A stretch of DNA of 64,000 bases from JADKAV01 sp041393775. Its GTDB lineage: Bacteria; Actinomycetota; Actinomycetes; S36-B12; UBA10799. Shown here piece after piece: positions 1 to 8,335 of the stretch; position 1 is the first letter of the stretch, and every line of letters starts with the position of its first letter. Location of the stretch: contig JAWKJM010000003.1 in the NCBI GenBank assembly GCA_041393775.1, forward strand, positions 62,001 through 126,000, read 5' to 3'. The translations under genes were made by a program, and so were the position numbers. The notes beneath the pieces are model-generated. The model ran no database searches and was not told the origin of the DNA. It saw only the letters and a program-made list of their open reading frames with translations.

Positions 1-543
1 CAGCCCGGCATCACTGTCGCGGCCTTGCGCCCGCGCCTGCGCCCAGCGGTAGTCGACGTCACGGCCCCAATCGGTGATCTGGTCGGCCGAAAGCGCGATC
101 ACGAGGTGGTCGAAGCAACTGGCATGATCTGCGGCCAGGTACTGCGCGATCATCCCGCCGTAGGAGATGCCCACCACCGCATCGACATGCCCGCCGAACC
201 GGTCCGCGATGAGTTGCGCATAGTCATCTGCCATGTCACTGACGCTGTGCCCTGCCGGCATGTTCGCGCGGCGGGCCACCTGCCAGACCGCGAAACCTGC
301 ATCGGTCAGCGGCTTGAACTGTCGCCCGTAGATCGCGCTCATCGAACCGTGCGGCACGTCGCTGCCCGGCCCGCCTGGAATCCACAGCAGGTTCTTGGGC
401 CCGTCTCCCCACCGGGCGTACCGCATCCCGTTGTCGAACTCGCCCGTTTCAGCCCGCCCGGTCTGCAGCACCCGGCGCACCTTGAGCGCAGCCACCATCG
501 TCAGGGCCGCCGTCCCGAGACCCACAACCTTCCGTTTCCTCAT
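1..543 (-). CDS. alpha/beta hydrolase, 3' end beyond window edge
   Basis: Reading frame open from an ATG at 543 to the left edge (181 codons seen), so the C-terminus is missing. The N-terminus starts MRKRKVVG and is followed by a hydrophobic stretch (about residues 8-20), a possible membrane anchor. An oxyanion-type PGGPGS segment lies near residue 56 and a nucleophile elbow GISYGG near residue 125, the hallmark of serine alpha/beta hydrolases. A GGAG Shine-Dalgarno lies 8-9 nt before the ATG. The substrate cannot be told. The catalytic Asp and His would lie in the missing part. Confidence 0.8.
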   Translation of the reverse strand, partial: MRKRKVVGLGTAALTMVAALKVRRVLQTGRAETGEFDNGMRYARWGDGPKNLLWIPGGPGSDVPHGSMSAIYGRQFKPLTDAGFAVWQVARRANMPAGHSVSDMADDYAQLIADRFGGHVDAVVGISYGGMIAQYLAADHASCFDHLVIALSADQITDWGRDVDYRWAQARAQGRDSDAGL

Positions 544-634
544 CGCGATCGCCTCCAGTTCGAGGGTATGCCTGTGAATCTGGGACATTTCGACCCCTAC
601 CGTGCCGGGTCACGGGCGAAGCCTGAAGCACTAT

Positions 635-714
635 GCAAAATGATCGAGCCATCAGCGCGGTTCTCCCCCAGGAACCCAGCCGCCAACCGGTGATCATTTT
701 GCGAACTGCGTCAT
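635..714. repeat. repeat family A, copy 1
   Basis: Inverted arms GCAAAATGATC (635-645) and GATCATTTTGC (692-702) followed by GAACTGCGTCAT. The interior is 45 nt and contains a second small inverted repeat GGTTC/GAACC. Copy 2 at 36518-36597 has the same arms, the same interior length and the same trailing motif with one change, but an unrelated interior. Confidence 0.8.
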
Positions 715-841
715 GGTCGGCGCCGCATCGAGGCATTACACGGCGTGCACAGTGCCATCAGGGCGTTGGACCGGGCATCGGGACGCGTCATGGCCGCAAG
801 GATCGGAGTAACAGGACGTCCGTGCCAGAGCAGGGGGGATC

Positions 842-982
842 GTGAGCGGTGCGAAGGGGCCAGCAGCGGTGTCGCAACAGGTCGGATGCTCTCCTTCAGC
901 AACGACGTACCACTTCTCGGGTCTCGACGACTTGCTCGGCGAGGCGGATCGGTTCAACGTCGCAAGCCGAACGCGTGACTGA
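842..982 (+). CDS. possible small protein, 46 aa, unknown
   Basis: A GTG start at 842 is preceded by a GGGGGG purine run 4 nt upstream. The frame runs 46 codons to TGA at 980-982. The product is soluble, with no membrane segment or known motif (central FSGLDDLLGEADRF). It stands alone between two minus-strand genes. The good ribosome binding site and protein-like composition support it; its short length and lack of family do not. It could be a chance frame or the tail of a lost gene. Confidence 0.3.
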   Translation: MSGAKGPAAVSQQVGCSPSATTYHFSGLDDLLGEADRFNVASRTRD

Positions 983-1064
983 GGCGACGCTAGCGGGCAA
1001 GATCACGGTGATCCTCAGTGCGACCCGTCCCACCCACCCCTCCGCTGGTGAAGGCTGCTTGCGC

Positions 1065-1712
1065 CTACGCCTGCACCGCCCTGATCAGCGCCACCAGCTG
1101 CGCCGTGGACTCTGCGATCTGCGCACCCGCCGGCTCGTGCCACTCGAACCCCATGACATGGGGATCGGGGACGTCGTCGGGGTGTGGAACCTGTTCCTGC
1201 CGCCGGCCCAGCCGGCGCTTCGGGGGGTCCGGCGGCGCGGAGGCCGGCGCCATCCCGCGCGCCGCGTCCAACTCGTCGACGAGCCACCTCGTCACATCGC
1301 CCTGCAACGGCGACACGAAGGCCCGCGGGTCGCCCTGTTCGAAGTCCCCCGGCGATCTGGCCGCTTCAACCATCCCCGCGTCCAGCAACCACTGCGCCAG
1401 CCGACCGGCCTGCCTGATCGTGAACGTGCGGGACCGGGCCCGGGGATCCAGGGACACGACCGCGGGCTGGTGCTCCCTGGCCGCAGTGAGCACCAGGTCC
1501 GCCCACGCGAGATGCCCGGCGGTGAGCCGTTGGGACCGATGCTGGTCACTGCGCCCCTGGAGCGCGGTCGCCATCGCACACCCCGGTGAACCGTCCGACG
1601 CCACCGTGCCGGCTGAGGTCACCTGGACGTCCGGCAGGCAGGCATCGCGCAGGATCGCCGCCGCCGACGGCGAGCGGCAGATGTTCGCGGTGCAGACGTA
1701 CAAGACCTTCAT
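1065..1712 (-). CDS. low-molecular-weight protein tyrosine phosphatase family protein
   Basis: The 215-residue protein opens with the LMW-PTP P-loop CTANICRSP (Cys7, Arg13), which forms the cysteinyl-phosphate intermediate in this family of tyrosine phosphatases and related arsenate reductases. The general-acid loop DPHVMGF lies near residue 180, followed by the C-terminal helix. The family is usually about 150-165 aa; this one has an extra charged, proline-rich segment between the domain core and the DP loop (about residues 135-175). No arsenic genes are nearby, so phosphatase activity is more likely than arsenate reduction. It stands alone, 37 bp from the next minus-strand gene. Confidence 0.85.
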   Translation of the reverse strand: MKVLYVCTANICRSPSAAAILRDACLPDVQVTSAGTVASDGSPGCAMATALQGRSDQHRSQRLTAGHLAWADLVLTAAREHQPAVVSLDPRARSRTFTIRQAGRLAQWLLDAGMVEAARSPGDFEQGDPRAFVSPLQGDVTRWLVDELDAARGMAPASAPPDPPKRRLGRRQEQVPHPDDVPDPHVMGFEWHEPAGAQIAESTAQLVALIRAVQA

Positions 1713-1749
1713 CGCGCATCCCCCCGGACCATTGTGGCGCGACCGCGTT

Positions 1750-2757
1750 TCAATGCGCAGCCCGGTACGCCGCCCAGATCTGCGGGCGCAGCCGGCCGCG
1801 ATCCGAGACCGTCAACCCCTGCTCCTGGGCCCACGCGCGAACCTCTGCCACCGTGGGCTCGGCCGGGGCCAACGGACCCGCGGTCGGGAACTCGACGGCC
1901 GCGGCGGCAGACTCCTGGGCGAGTTCGGCCAGGCCCGCGGCCAGGAACCGGTAGGTCCACTCCTCAGCCAGAGTCCGGGTCTCCGCGAACACGATCGGCA
2001 CGCTCGGGCAGCGCACTTGTGCCTCCGCGAGCGCATCGGCGACCATTGACGGCCGCACGTGCTCGAGAGCGAACACCTTCGAGTACCTGTCCTCGACCAC
2101 CACCGCAGCGCGCGGCAACGCCGCCAACTCCGCCATCGCGAAACGCAGTTTCCCGTCGAGCAGACTGCTGGACAGATCGGCAAGCGACTTGCGTTCGACG
2201 GCGACCGCGACCTGGCCGTCGAGTTCCACCGCGTAGTCCCCGGCAGGCAGGCCCCGGCGCCGCGTTTCGACATGGCCGCGTCCGGACTGCCGGGCGAACG
2301 TATAGGGGTAGCGCTCATGGCTGTCCACCAGCACCACGATGCCGCCCAGCCCCTGCGCCCGTCCCGTCGGCATGGGCACGTTCGGGCGGGCCTTCTTGGT
2401 GGTGCGCGGGGACTGCCAGAAGATCGCCTCCCGACCTCCGCGGATGCGGGTGATGACGAACTGCGAGCGGTTCTCGCGGCCACGATCCAGCACCAGGTCG
2501 ATGGCGGCTCCCCGTCGCCGGCAGGAACGGACCGGCACCCGCTCGACAATGTCCGGGGCCACCGGCCACCCCGACGCGCGGTGACAGTAGACCTTGGACG
2601 TGCGCGGCCACGTGTCGCGCACCTTCAGCACGATCCCGTGCTCCCCGATCGGTATCCGCACAAGATAGGGAAGACTCGAGTCGGGGTCCGGGTTGCGCGC
2701 TATGACGAAGTCGTCGGGCACATCGCGAGTCTGACACAGCCAAGCCCGTGCATTCAT
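1750..2757 (-). CDS. ERCC4-domain nuclease with C-terminal Lsr2-like DNA-binding tail
   Basis: 335 aa. Residues about 139-230 form an ERCC4 (XPF-type) nuclease domain: VDSHER around Asp145, GDY with Asp174, and the metal-binding VERKS (Glu188, Arg189, Lys190). The last 40 residues, with WAQEQGLTVSDRGRLRP, match the C-terminal DNA-binding domain of the actinobacterial nucleoid protein Lsr2, including the RGR that inserts in the AT-rich minor groove. Residues 1-130 are unassigned. The inference is a nuclease steered to AT-rich DNA or nucleoid-bound sites. Start uncertain: the ATG at 2757 has no clear ribosome binding site, and a GTG 12 codons downstream is possible. Confidence 0.85.
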   Translation of the reverse strand: MNARAWLCQTRDVPDDFVIARNPDPDSSLPYLVRIPIGEHGIVLKVRDTWPRTSKVYCHRASGWPVAPDIVERVPVRSCRRRGAAIDLVLDRGRENRSQFVITRIRGGREAIFWQSPRTTKKARPNVPMPTGRAQGLGGIVVLVDSHERYPYTFARQSGRGHVETRRRGLPAGDYAVELDGQVAVAVERKSLADLSSSLLDGKLRFAMAELAALPRAAVVVEDRYSKVFALEHVRPSMVADALAEAQVRCPSVPIVFAETRTLAEEWTYRFLAAGLAELAQESAAAAVEFPTAGPLAPAEPTVAEVRAWAQEQGLTVSDRGRLRPQIWAAYRAAH

Positions 2758-2819
2758 CCGGCAACGCGTAGGCGCACAATGAAACCAGCGACCGGCGGCC
2801 GCGGTTTGGGGCTTGAACA

Positions 2820-3476
2820 GTGATCAGCAACGTGTTGCGCCGTACGTTGGTGCCGGCAGTCGGTGTCTGCCTGGGACTTGCCATGGTGACCATTCCGGGG
2901 ACGGCCACAGTCGCAACCAGGACAGTCCCTGGGAAGACACTAGTTGTCACCGTCGCGGGTCTCGGGTCCCAGACCACGGCCAAGGTGAAGGTCACCGGAC
3001 CCAAGAAATACAAGAAGACACTGCGTGTTCGCGGACGCACCCGACTGACCGAACTGCGCCCCGGCCGCTACACCCTCAAGGCCAAGGCGGTGGGCCAGAA
3101 GCGCGCGGTGGACCGGGTCCAGCGGGTCCGGGTCAAGAATAGCCGCGGCGCGAAGGTGCGCTTCGTGTACAAGGCGCAGGTCAAACCGGACACCACCGCC
3201 CCCTTGCCGGTGTCCAACATCAGGGTGGTTCGGTTGACCGCGCACACCATCGTCCTGTCCTGGGATCTGCCCGAGGACCTGCTCGAGGTGACCGTCGAAC
3301 GCTCCGGCGGCACGGACGCCGACCCGCTCGACTTCGTCCTGAACGACGCCGGTGACGGCCTCGTCGACACCGGGCTGACCGCGGGCAAGGAGTACACCTA
3401 CCGGGTGGCGACCATCGACGACGCGGGTAACACCTCGAGTTGGAAGTCGATCACGGTCAGCACGCTGGCCGAGTAG
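2820..3476 (+). CDS. secreted fibronectin type III domain protein
   Basis: 218 aa starting at GTG 2820. A Sec-type signal (residues about 5-35, hydrophobic core LVPAVGVCLGLAMV) is followed by a basic beta-rich region (40-120) and a fibronectin type III domain (about 128-216) with the usual tryptophan (VLSWDLPED) and YTYRVATIDDAGN strand. The middle contains many Lys/Arg, as in short secreted PEGA- or invasin-like beta modules. It is probably exported or surface-associated; no catalytic motif is seen. It is unrelated to the ERCC4 gene upstream on the other strand, and 70 bp separate it from the following hydrolase gene. Confidence 0.75.
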   Translation: MISNVLRRTLVPAVGVCLGLAMVTIPGTATVATRTVPGKTLVVTVAGLGSQTTAKVKVTGPKKYKKTLRVRGRTRLTELRPGRYTLKAKAVGQKRAVDRVQRVRVKNSRGAKVRFVYKAQVKPDTTAPLPVSNIRVVRLTAHTIVLSWDLPEDLLEVTVERSGGTDADPLDFVLNDAGDGLVDTGLTAGKEYTYRVATIDDAGNTSSWKSITVSTLAE

Positions 3477-3546
3477 GTCCCGCCCGGTTGGGCGCCTCAC
3501 CAAGCGAGTCGTCCGGGGCCCTGCCTCCCCCGTGGAGGGTGATCGG

Positions 3547-5580
3547 ATGCGTAAACGCAGGCGACGCCCGCGCGAAACTGCGAAACTGGTCGGCGTGACC
3601 GACACGAACCGAGACCTCGATCTGTCCGCACAGTCGGGCATCCTGCTGGGCGCTTTCATGGTGGGCCGCTCGCTGCAGCCCAACCTGCTCTCCCGCGGCA
3701 CCCGCGACCAGGCGATCCTGTCCGGGGTCGCGGCCGCCACCGGATACGGATGGGGCACCTCCGGGCACTCGCTGCTGCGAGCAGTCGCACGGCGCGCGGG
3801 GTGGCGCAACCTCGCCTCCAGCATCGCCATCGACGCGGTGACGTTGGGCGTCGGAGTTGCCGCGACCCGCGCGCTGCCTGCCAGAGAACACGAAAAGCCG
3901 CGCCGTGCCCTGCTGCGACTGGTGGCCACGGCCAAAGCCGCCGACGCCGCCGGTGGCCTGGTGGCGTCCGGGCTCCGGTTCGTGCCGGCCCGGCGCTCCG
4001 CGGTCACCTCGGCAGCCGCCCTCGCGACCGCCGGCGCCGGCTACCTGACGATCCGCAATGCCGTCGTCGGGGCCGCCGATGCGACCGACGGGCGCGCGCA
4101 TGAGGACGTGAGCCGCACGGTCTCCGCACCGGCGGCACTGGCGGCCAGCACTGTGACCACGGCCGCTCTGATAGCCGCCGGACACGGCGAGTCCATGCTG
4201 AGTTCCGGCCTGTCGGTGTTGGCCGCCAAAGTCTTCGGCGGGGATCCGGCCGACCACCGGACCGCGGGCCGGCTCGCCTCCTTCGCAGCGGTGGGCGCCG
4301 CCGGCTGGGCCGCAGTGACGATGGTCAACCGCAAGCTGGCGGTCGGCGGAGACTCCCCCGACAACTCCAACATCGCACCCCCCGAACTCCCCGAAGTCAC
4401 TGGCGGGCCGGGGTCGTTGATCCCCTGGGAGAAGCAGAGCCGGGAGTCGTCACGGTGGCTGCGCCAGGTGCTGCGGCCCAACCAGATCGCCGAGGTCATG
4501 GGCGAGCACGCGCGCCAGCCGATCCGGGTCTATTCCTCCTTGGACTGCGCGGCCAGCGAGGAGGCGAGGGCGCAACTGCTGCTGTCGGAGATCGACCGGA
4601 CCGGCGCGCTGGACCGCAAGGTGTTCGCACTGTTCTCGCCCACCGGGTCCGGGTACGTCAACTATGTCGCCTGCGAGACGCTGGAGTACTTGAGCCGCGG
4701 GGACTGCGCCTCTGCCTGCATCCAGTACTCGGTGCTGCCGTCCGCGTTGTCGCTGAACCGCGTCCACATGGGCACCCGCCAGACGAAGCTGGTCGTGGAC
4801 GGGATCGTCGAGCGAATGCTCAAGATGCCGGCCGCCCAGCGGCCGAAGTTCGTCATGTTCGGCGAGAGCCTGGGCTCACAGGTGAGTCAGGAGATGTTCC
4901 GCGGCCAAGGCATCGCCGGGCCCGCCGGGATCGGGCTGGACGCGGCTGTGTGGATCGGCACCCCCAACGCCACCAAATGGCGAGCGGAGTTGTGGGGCGA
5001 CCGCAGCGTCACGCAGCGGCCCGAAGTCGGACCGGGCCGTGCCTACCTGTCGCGGGCGGTCCGGGACTGGCGGGCGCTGAGCACACAGGAGAAGTCGCAG
5101 GTGGACTTCCTGCTGCTGCAGAACGGCGATGACCCGATCCCCAAGTTCGGGCCGCAGGTCGTGTGGCGCCAGCCCGACTGGCTGGGCCCGGACGCCACCC
5201 GCCCGCCCGGCGCCCCGCGCGGTAGCCGCTGGCAGCCGGTGGTCACCTTCTTCGCCACGTTCCTGGACATGCAGAACGCGCTGACCCCTACCCCGGGCGT
5301 CTTTGACGAGGGCGGTCACGACTACCGCCGGGAGACCCCGGAGGCGGTGCGGCAGGTCTTCGGTCTGGACGCCACCGATGAACAGATGGCCCGCGTCGAA
5401 CGGACGCTGCAGGCCCGCGAGTTGCACTTCGAGGTCCAGCGGGACTGGGACGCAGCGCAGTCCTCGCCCGAGCAGACGCGCACCGAGGCCGAGAACAAGG
5501 TCGAGCAGCGGGTCTCCGAATGGGTTGGGCACGAGGTGGACGCCGCCGAGGTGGAGAAACTGGCGAACGACGAGGAGTAG
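3547..5580 (+). CDS. membrane-bound alpha/beta hydrolase (Abhydrolase_9 family)
   Basis: 677 aa. The N-terminal half (residues about 20-270) is a block of hydrophobic helices like Abhydrolase_9_N; the C-terminal half is the Abhydrolase_9 catalytic domain with nucleophile elbow FGESLGSQ and PTGSGYVNYV upstream. Family members are large actinobacterial membrane proteins of unknown substrate, suspected lipases or esterases. I chose ATG 3547 (MRKRRRRP) because GGAGGG lies 7 nt before it; GTG 3532 would place the start upstream of that ribosome binding site. The C-terminal about 60 residues are charged and helical. The stop is followed 8 bp later by repeat B1. Confidence 0.85.
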   Translation: MRKRRRRPRETAKLVGVTDTNRDLDLSAQSGILLGAFMVGRSLQPNLLSRGTRDQAILSGVAAATGYGWGTSGHSLLRAVARRAGWRNLASSIAIDAVTLGVGVAATRALPAREHEKPRRALLRLVATAKAADAAGGLVASGLRFVPARRSAVTSAAALATAGAGYLTIRNAVVGAADATDGRAHEDVSRTVSAPAALAASTVTTAALIAAGHGESMLSSGLSVLAAKVFGGDPADHRTAGRLASFAAVGAAGWAAVTMVNRKLAVGGDSPDNSNIAPPELPEVTGGPGSLIPWEKQSRESSRWLRQVLRPNQIAEVMGEHARQPIRVYSSLDCAASEEARAQLLLSEIDRTGALDRKVFALFSPTGSGYVNYVACETLEYLSRGDCASACIQYSVLPSALSLNRVHMGTRQTKLVVDGIVERMLKMPAAQRPKFVMFGESLGSQVSQEMFRGQGIAGPAGIGLDAAVWIGTPNATKWRAELWGDRSVTQRPEVGPGRAYLSRAVRDWRALSTQEKSQVDFLLLQNGDDPIPKFGPQVVWRQPDWLGPDATRPPGAPRGSRWQPVVTFFATFLDMQNALTPTPGVFDEGGHDYRRETPEAVRQVFGLDATDEQMARVERTLQARELHFEVQRDWDAAQSSPEQTRTEAENKVEQRVSEWVGHEVDAAEVEKLANDEE

Positions 5581-5588
5581 GGGTCGCC

Positions 5589-5704
5589 TTTGTGACGAAG
5601 GTGCGGCCACCCCCACGCCGCTGCAACGAAGGTGCGCACGACACGCCGATGGCACCCCGCAACTTCGTCACAGACTGCCGCCGGGACCCCGCACTTTCGT
5701 CACG
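5589..5704. repeat. repeat family B, copy 1
   Basis: Four-arm element: TTTGTGACGAAGGTGC (5589-5604), a degenerate second left arm around 5621-5634, then right arms GCAACTTCGTCAC (5659) and GCACTTTCGTCAC (5691). It fills the whole gap between two convergent genes and ends one base before the minus-strand stop codon at 5705. Confidence 0.85.
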
Positions 5705-6658
5705 TCAGGCGGCCGCCACTGCCGGTTCCCTGGACAACGTGTGGCGCCGCCAGATCCTGGCCACCGTCAGCGCAGCGATGATGTCCCAGATCCCCCACCA
5801 TGCCGCGACCAGGGCCATGCCGCCGAGGCCGTCGAAGTTGCTGAACACGATCAGCAGCCCCAGGCCGGCGTTTCGCACCCCGACCTCGAAGGTCATCGCC
5901 TTGCGCTGCGGAACCGCCAGTTTGAAGGTCCGGGCGATGCTGTAGCCGAGGCCCAGCGCCAGTCCGTCGTGGATGGCCACCGCGATCGCGACCACGCCGA
6001 TCCAGTCCAGGAACAGGGCCCAGTTGCCCAGCAGCGAGATCAGGATCAGGCCCCCGAGCGCGGCGAATGCGATCGGGCCCACGATCTTCGACCCCCGGGC
6101 CGCGAACTTCGGGTAGAAGTGCGCGACCGTGATCCCGACAGCGAACGGTACCCCGATCACCAGCAACACCTCGCTGAGCATGTCCCACGCGCTCAGGTCG
6201 ATCGCCCGGATGATCTCCGAACCGGTGGGGTGCAGCCCGCCCCACAGCGCGAAGTTCAGCGGCATCAGGAAGATCGCGAGCAGGTTGCCGACGGCGGTCA
6301 TCGACACCGACAGCGCGACGTCACCGCCGGACAGGTGGGTGACGATGTTGGACACGTTGCCGGGCGGGCAGCATGCCACGAGGATCATGCCCAGCGCCAC
6401 CGAACCCCGCACCCCGAGGATCAGCGTCAGGCAGAAGGTGATGAACGGCAGCAGGATGAACTGGGCGGCGATGGCGATGGAGATGGCCAGGGGCCGTCGG
6501 ATCGCCTGCCGGAAGTCGTCCACCGTCGTGCCCAGCGCGATGCCGAACATGATGCATGCGATGACCACCCGCAGGATCACCATGGAGTTCTCGTTGAATG
6601 AGATCTTGATCTCGTCGACGTCGCCCGCCGCCGCCATCACATCCATGAACTGATTCAT
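5705..6658 (-). CDS. bile acid:sodium symporter (BASS/SBF) family transporter
   Basis: 317 aa with about nine to ten hydrophobic helices. Characteristic BASS segments are present: ACCPPGNVSNIVTHLSGGD, which contributes the sodium sites in the discontinuous helix, and FEVGVRNAGLGLL in the second repeat. BASS proteins carry organic anions with sodium. It is last in a minus-strand operon after a TPP enzyme, an epimerase and an SDR. Its ATG overlaps the SDR stop by 4 bp (ATGA), so it is translationally coupled. The context suggests it imports the acid these enzymes act on; the substrate is not identifiable. Confidence 0.9.
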   Translation of the reverse strand: MNQFMDVMAAAGDVDEIKISFNENSMVILRVVIACIMFGIALGTTVDDFRQAIRRPLAISIAIAAQFILLPFITFCLTLILGVRGSVALGMILVACCPPGNVSNIVTHLSGGDVALSVSMTAVGNLLAIFLMPLNFALWGGLHPTGSEIIRAIDLSAWDMLSEVLLVIGVPFAVGITVAHFYPKFAARGSKIVGPIAFAALGGLILISLLGNWALFLDWIGVVAIAVAIHDGLALGLGYSIARTFKLAVPQRKAMTFEVGVRNAGLGLLIVFSNFDGLGGMALVAAWWGIWDIIAALTVARIWRRHTLSREPAVAAA

Positions 6659-7395
6659 GCTGCGCCTCCCTCATCCTTGTGCATCCGCCGGATCATGAGC
6701 CTCATGTACAGCGAGGGTGCCAGGCGACTGACCGTCCACGCGAGTTTGGCGGTCCGGCCGACCAGCACGAGATCGCGGCCGTGTTCGACCCCGTCGAGCA
6801 GTGCCGCCGCGACGTCCTCCGAGGTGATCTCCTCACCCGTGGTCTTGCGCTGAGCACCCGGCGCCCTGCCCGCCTCGGTCATGCCGCCGGCGACGAAGGT
6901 CGGATGCACGATGGTGACGCTGACCCCCTGCGCTTCGAGTTCGGGCCGGATCGCGGTGAACAACGCCGTCACCGCGTGCTTGGCTGCGACGTACGGCGGA
7001 CGGCCGAGGACCGGCGCGAAACCGGTGACCGAACCGATCAGGACCACCCGCCCGCCCGCGCGTCTCAACGCCGGCAACGCGGCCTGCGTGATACTCACCG
7101 CACCGAAGTGCGTGACGTCCATGACCTTGCGGTGGACCGTGATGTCGTGGTCGGTGAACGCACCGATCGCGGACAGCCCGGCGCTGTGGATCAACAGGTC
7201 GATCCGGTCGATCTGCGAGAACAGCTCCGCCACCGCGGCGTCGTCGGTGATGTCGAGGGGCCGGTACCGCGGGTCGTCGGGCGGGCAGGCTCTCGGCAGG
7301 TCGAGGCCGATCACGTTGTAGCCGTCGAGCCGGTCGACCAGGACCCGGCCGATGCCGCCGCCGGCGCCGGTGACGACGGCGACACGCTCAGCCAC
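6655..7395 (-). CDS. short-chain dehydrogenase/reductase (SDR)
   Basis: 246 aa. Nucleotide-binding TGAGGGIGR at the N-terminus, HSAG (NNAG equivalent) mid-protein, catalytic Ser in IGSVTGF and YVAAKHA (Tyr-x-x-x-Lys). I chose GTG 7395 because the Rossmann strand follows within five residues; the frame stays open further upstream but that part is not SDR-like. The start lies inside the 3' end of the epimerase gene (8-bp overlap) and the stop overlaps the transporter start. NAD(P)-dependent oxidation or reduction of a hydroxy group; substrate unknown. Confidence 0.9.
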   Translation of the reverse strand: MAERVAVVTGAGGGIGRVLVDRLDGYNVIGLDLPRACPPDDPRYRPLDITDDAAVAELFSQIDRIDLLIHSAGLSAIGAFTDHDITVHRKVMDVTHFGAVSITQAALPALRRAGGRVVLIGSVTGFAPVLGRPPYVAAKHAVTALFTAIRPELEAQGVSVTIVHPTFVAGGMTEAGRAPGAQRKTTGEEITSEDVAAALLDGVEHGRDLVLVGRTAKLAWTVSRLAPSLYMRLMIRRMHKDEGGAA

Positions 7396-8329
7396 GACGG
7401 CCTGTCCGGAAGACCTCGTAGACCTCGCGAGTCGTCTTCGTCGGCAACCCCGGGAAGTCCCGGTGCAGCCGCGTGTTGTCCAGCACCGGCCGGTGCAGCA
7501 GGAAGTCGACCTGCTCCGGGCCGTACCGCCCGACGCCCACCCGGTGCATGACCGCCAAAGCCGTGCGCACCACCTCCGAGGGGACCGCGACAACTCTGGT
7601 GCCCTCGGCCGCGGCGATGTCGCGCATGGTCATCACGCCGTCTCCGGCCACGTTGTAGATCCCGGTGCGCCGGCGCATCACCCCGCTCACCACGATCTCG
7701 GCGACGTCCTGGTCCCAGATGAAGTTGAACGGCCCGTCGGACTCCCGGAACGTCATGATCACCCGGCCGGTGAACAACGCCGTGATCTGGTTGTCGGTGC
7801 CCGCGCCCAGGATCGTGCCCGGCCGCAGGACGAGCTGCCCGAGTTCCGGGTGCAGCCGCCGCGCCCGTGCGAGCAGCTTCTCGACGGCGGCCTTGTGCCG
7901 GGAGTAGGCGAACTCGTCGCTGCCCGACACCGGCGCGTCCTCGGTGAGCCAGCGGCCGTCGTTGCGCGCGTAGTAGCCGTACGCGGCACCCGAGGAGGTG
8001 ACCGTCAGGTGCTTCACGCCGGCTTCCACGCACGCATCCACCACGCGCTGGGTGCCGCCGACCTCGATGTCCTCGAGCTCCTTCTCGGTCATCCCGCGCG
8101 GCGGTTCCACGATGGCCGCCAAGTGCACGACCGCGGCGACCTCGTGGTCGTGCAGCAGTTGCGTGAGGTCGACGTCCCGCAGGTCGCCGATGACGTACTC
8201 GACGTCCCGGACCGGCTGCCGCGGTGCGCGCACATCCAGCGCGACGACCGGCACGCCGCGGTCCGCCAGGCGGGCGACGACCAGCGAGCCCAGGTACCCG
8301 GTTCCGCCGGTGACGAGGACCGTGTCCAC
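7388..8329 (-). CDS. NAD-dependent epimerase/dehydratase family protein
   Basis: 313 aa, extended SDR. GTGGTGYLGS (TGxxGxxG) binds NAD; Ser/Thr in VTSSGAAYG and the catalytic pair appears as YSRHKAA (Tyr-x-x-x-Lys). The length is typical of nucleotide-sugar epimerases and 3-beta-hydroxysteroid-dehydrogenase-like enzymes. The GTG start at 8329 lies 6 bp after the TPP enzyme's stop; the ribosome binding site would be the AAGGG within that gene's last codons. Second gene in the operon of TPP enzyme, epimerase, SDR and BASS transporter. Confidence 0.88.
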   Translation of the reverse strand: MDTVLVTGGTGYLGSLVVARLADRGVPVVALDVRAPRQPVRDVEYVIGDLRDVDLTQLLHDHEVAAVVHLAAIVEPPRGMTEKELEDIEVGGTQRVVDACVEAGVKHLTVTSSGAAYGYYARNDGRWLTEDAPVSGSDEFAYSRHKAAVEKLLARARRLHPELGQLVLRPGTILGAGTDNQITALFTGRVIMTFRESDGPFNFIWDQDVAEIVVSGVMRRRTGIYNVAGDGVMTMRDIAAAEGTRVVAVPSEVVRTALAVMHRVGVGRYGPEQVDFLLHRPVLDNTRLHRDFPGLPTKTTREVYEVFRTGRRG

Positions 8330-8335
8330 GGCGCG

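Larger units (their letters stand above)
544..1064. other. 520-bp gap: repeat A1, a doubtful small ORF, otherwise nothing recognised
   Basis: Between the hydrolase start and the phosphatase stop there is no convincing large gene. It holds repeat A copy 1 (635-714) and one small ORF with a good ribosome binding site (842-982). The rest, 715-841 and 983-1064, gives only short unrelated frames on both strands and may be decayed sequence. Confidence 0.5.

Noticed and set aside
715..841. A gene on either strand between repeat A1 and the small ORF at 842
   Set aside because: Only short frames without a ribosome binding site or recognisable protein pattern.
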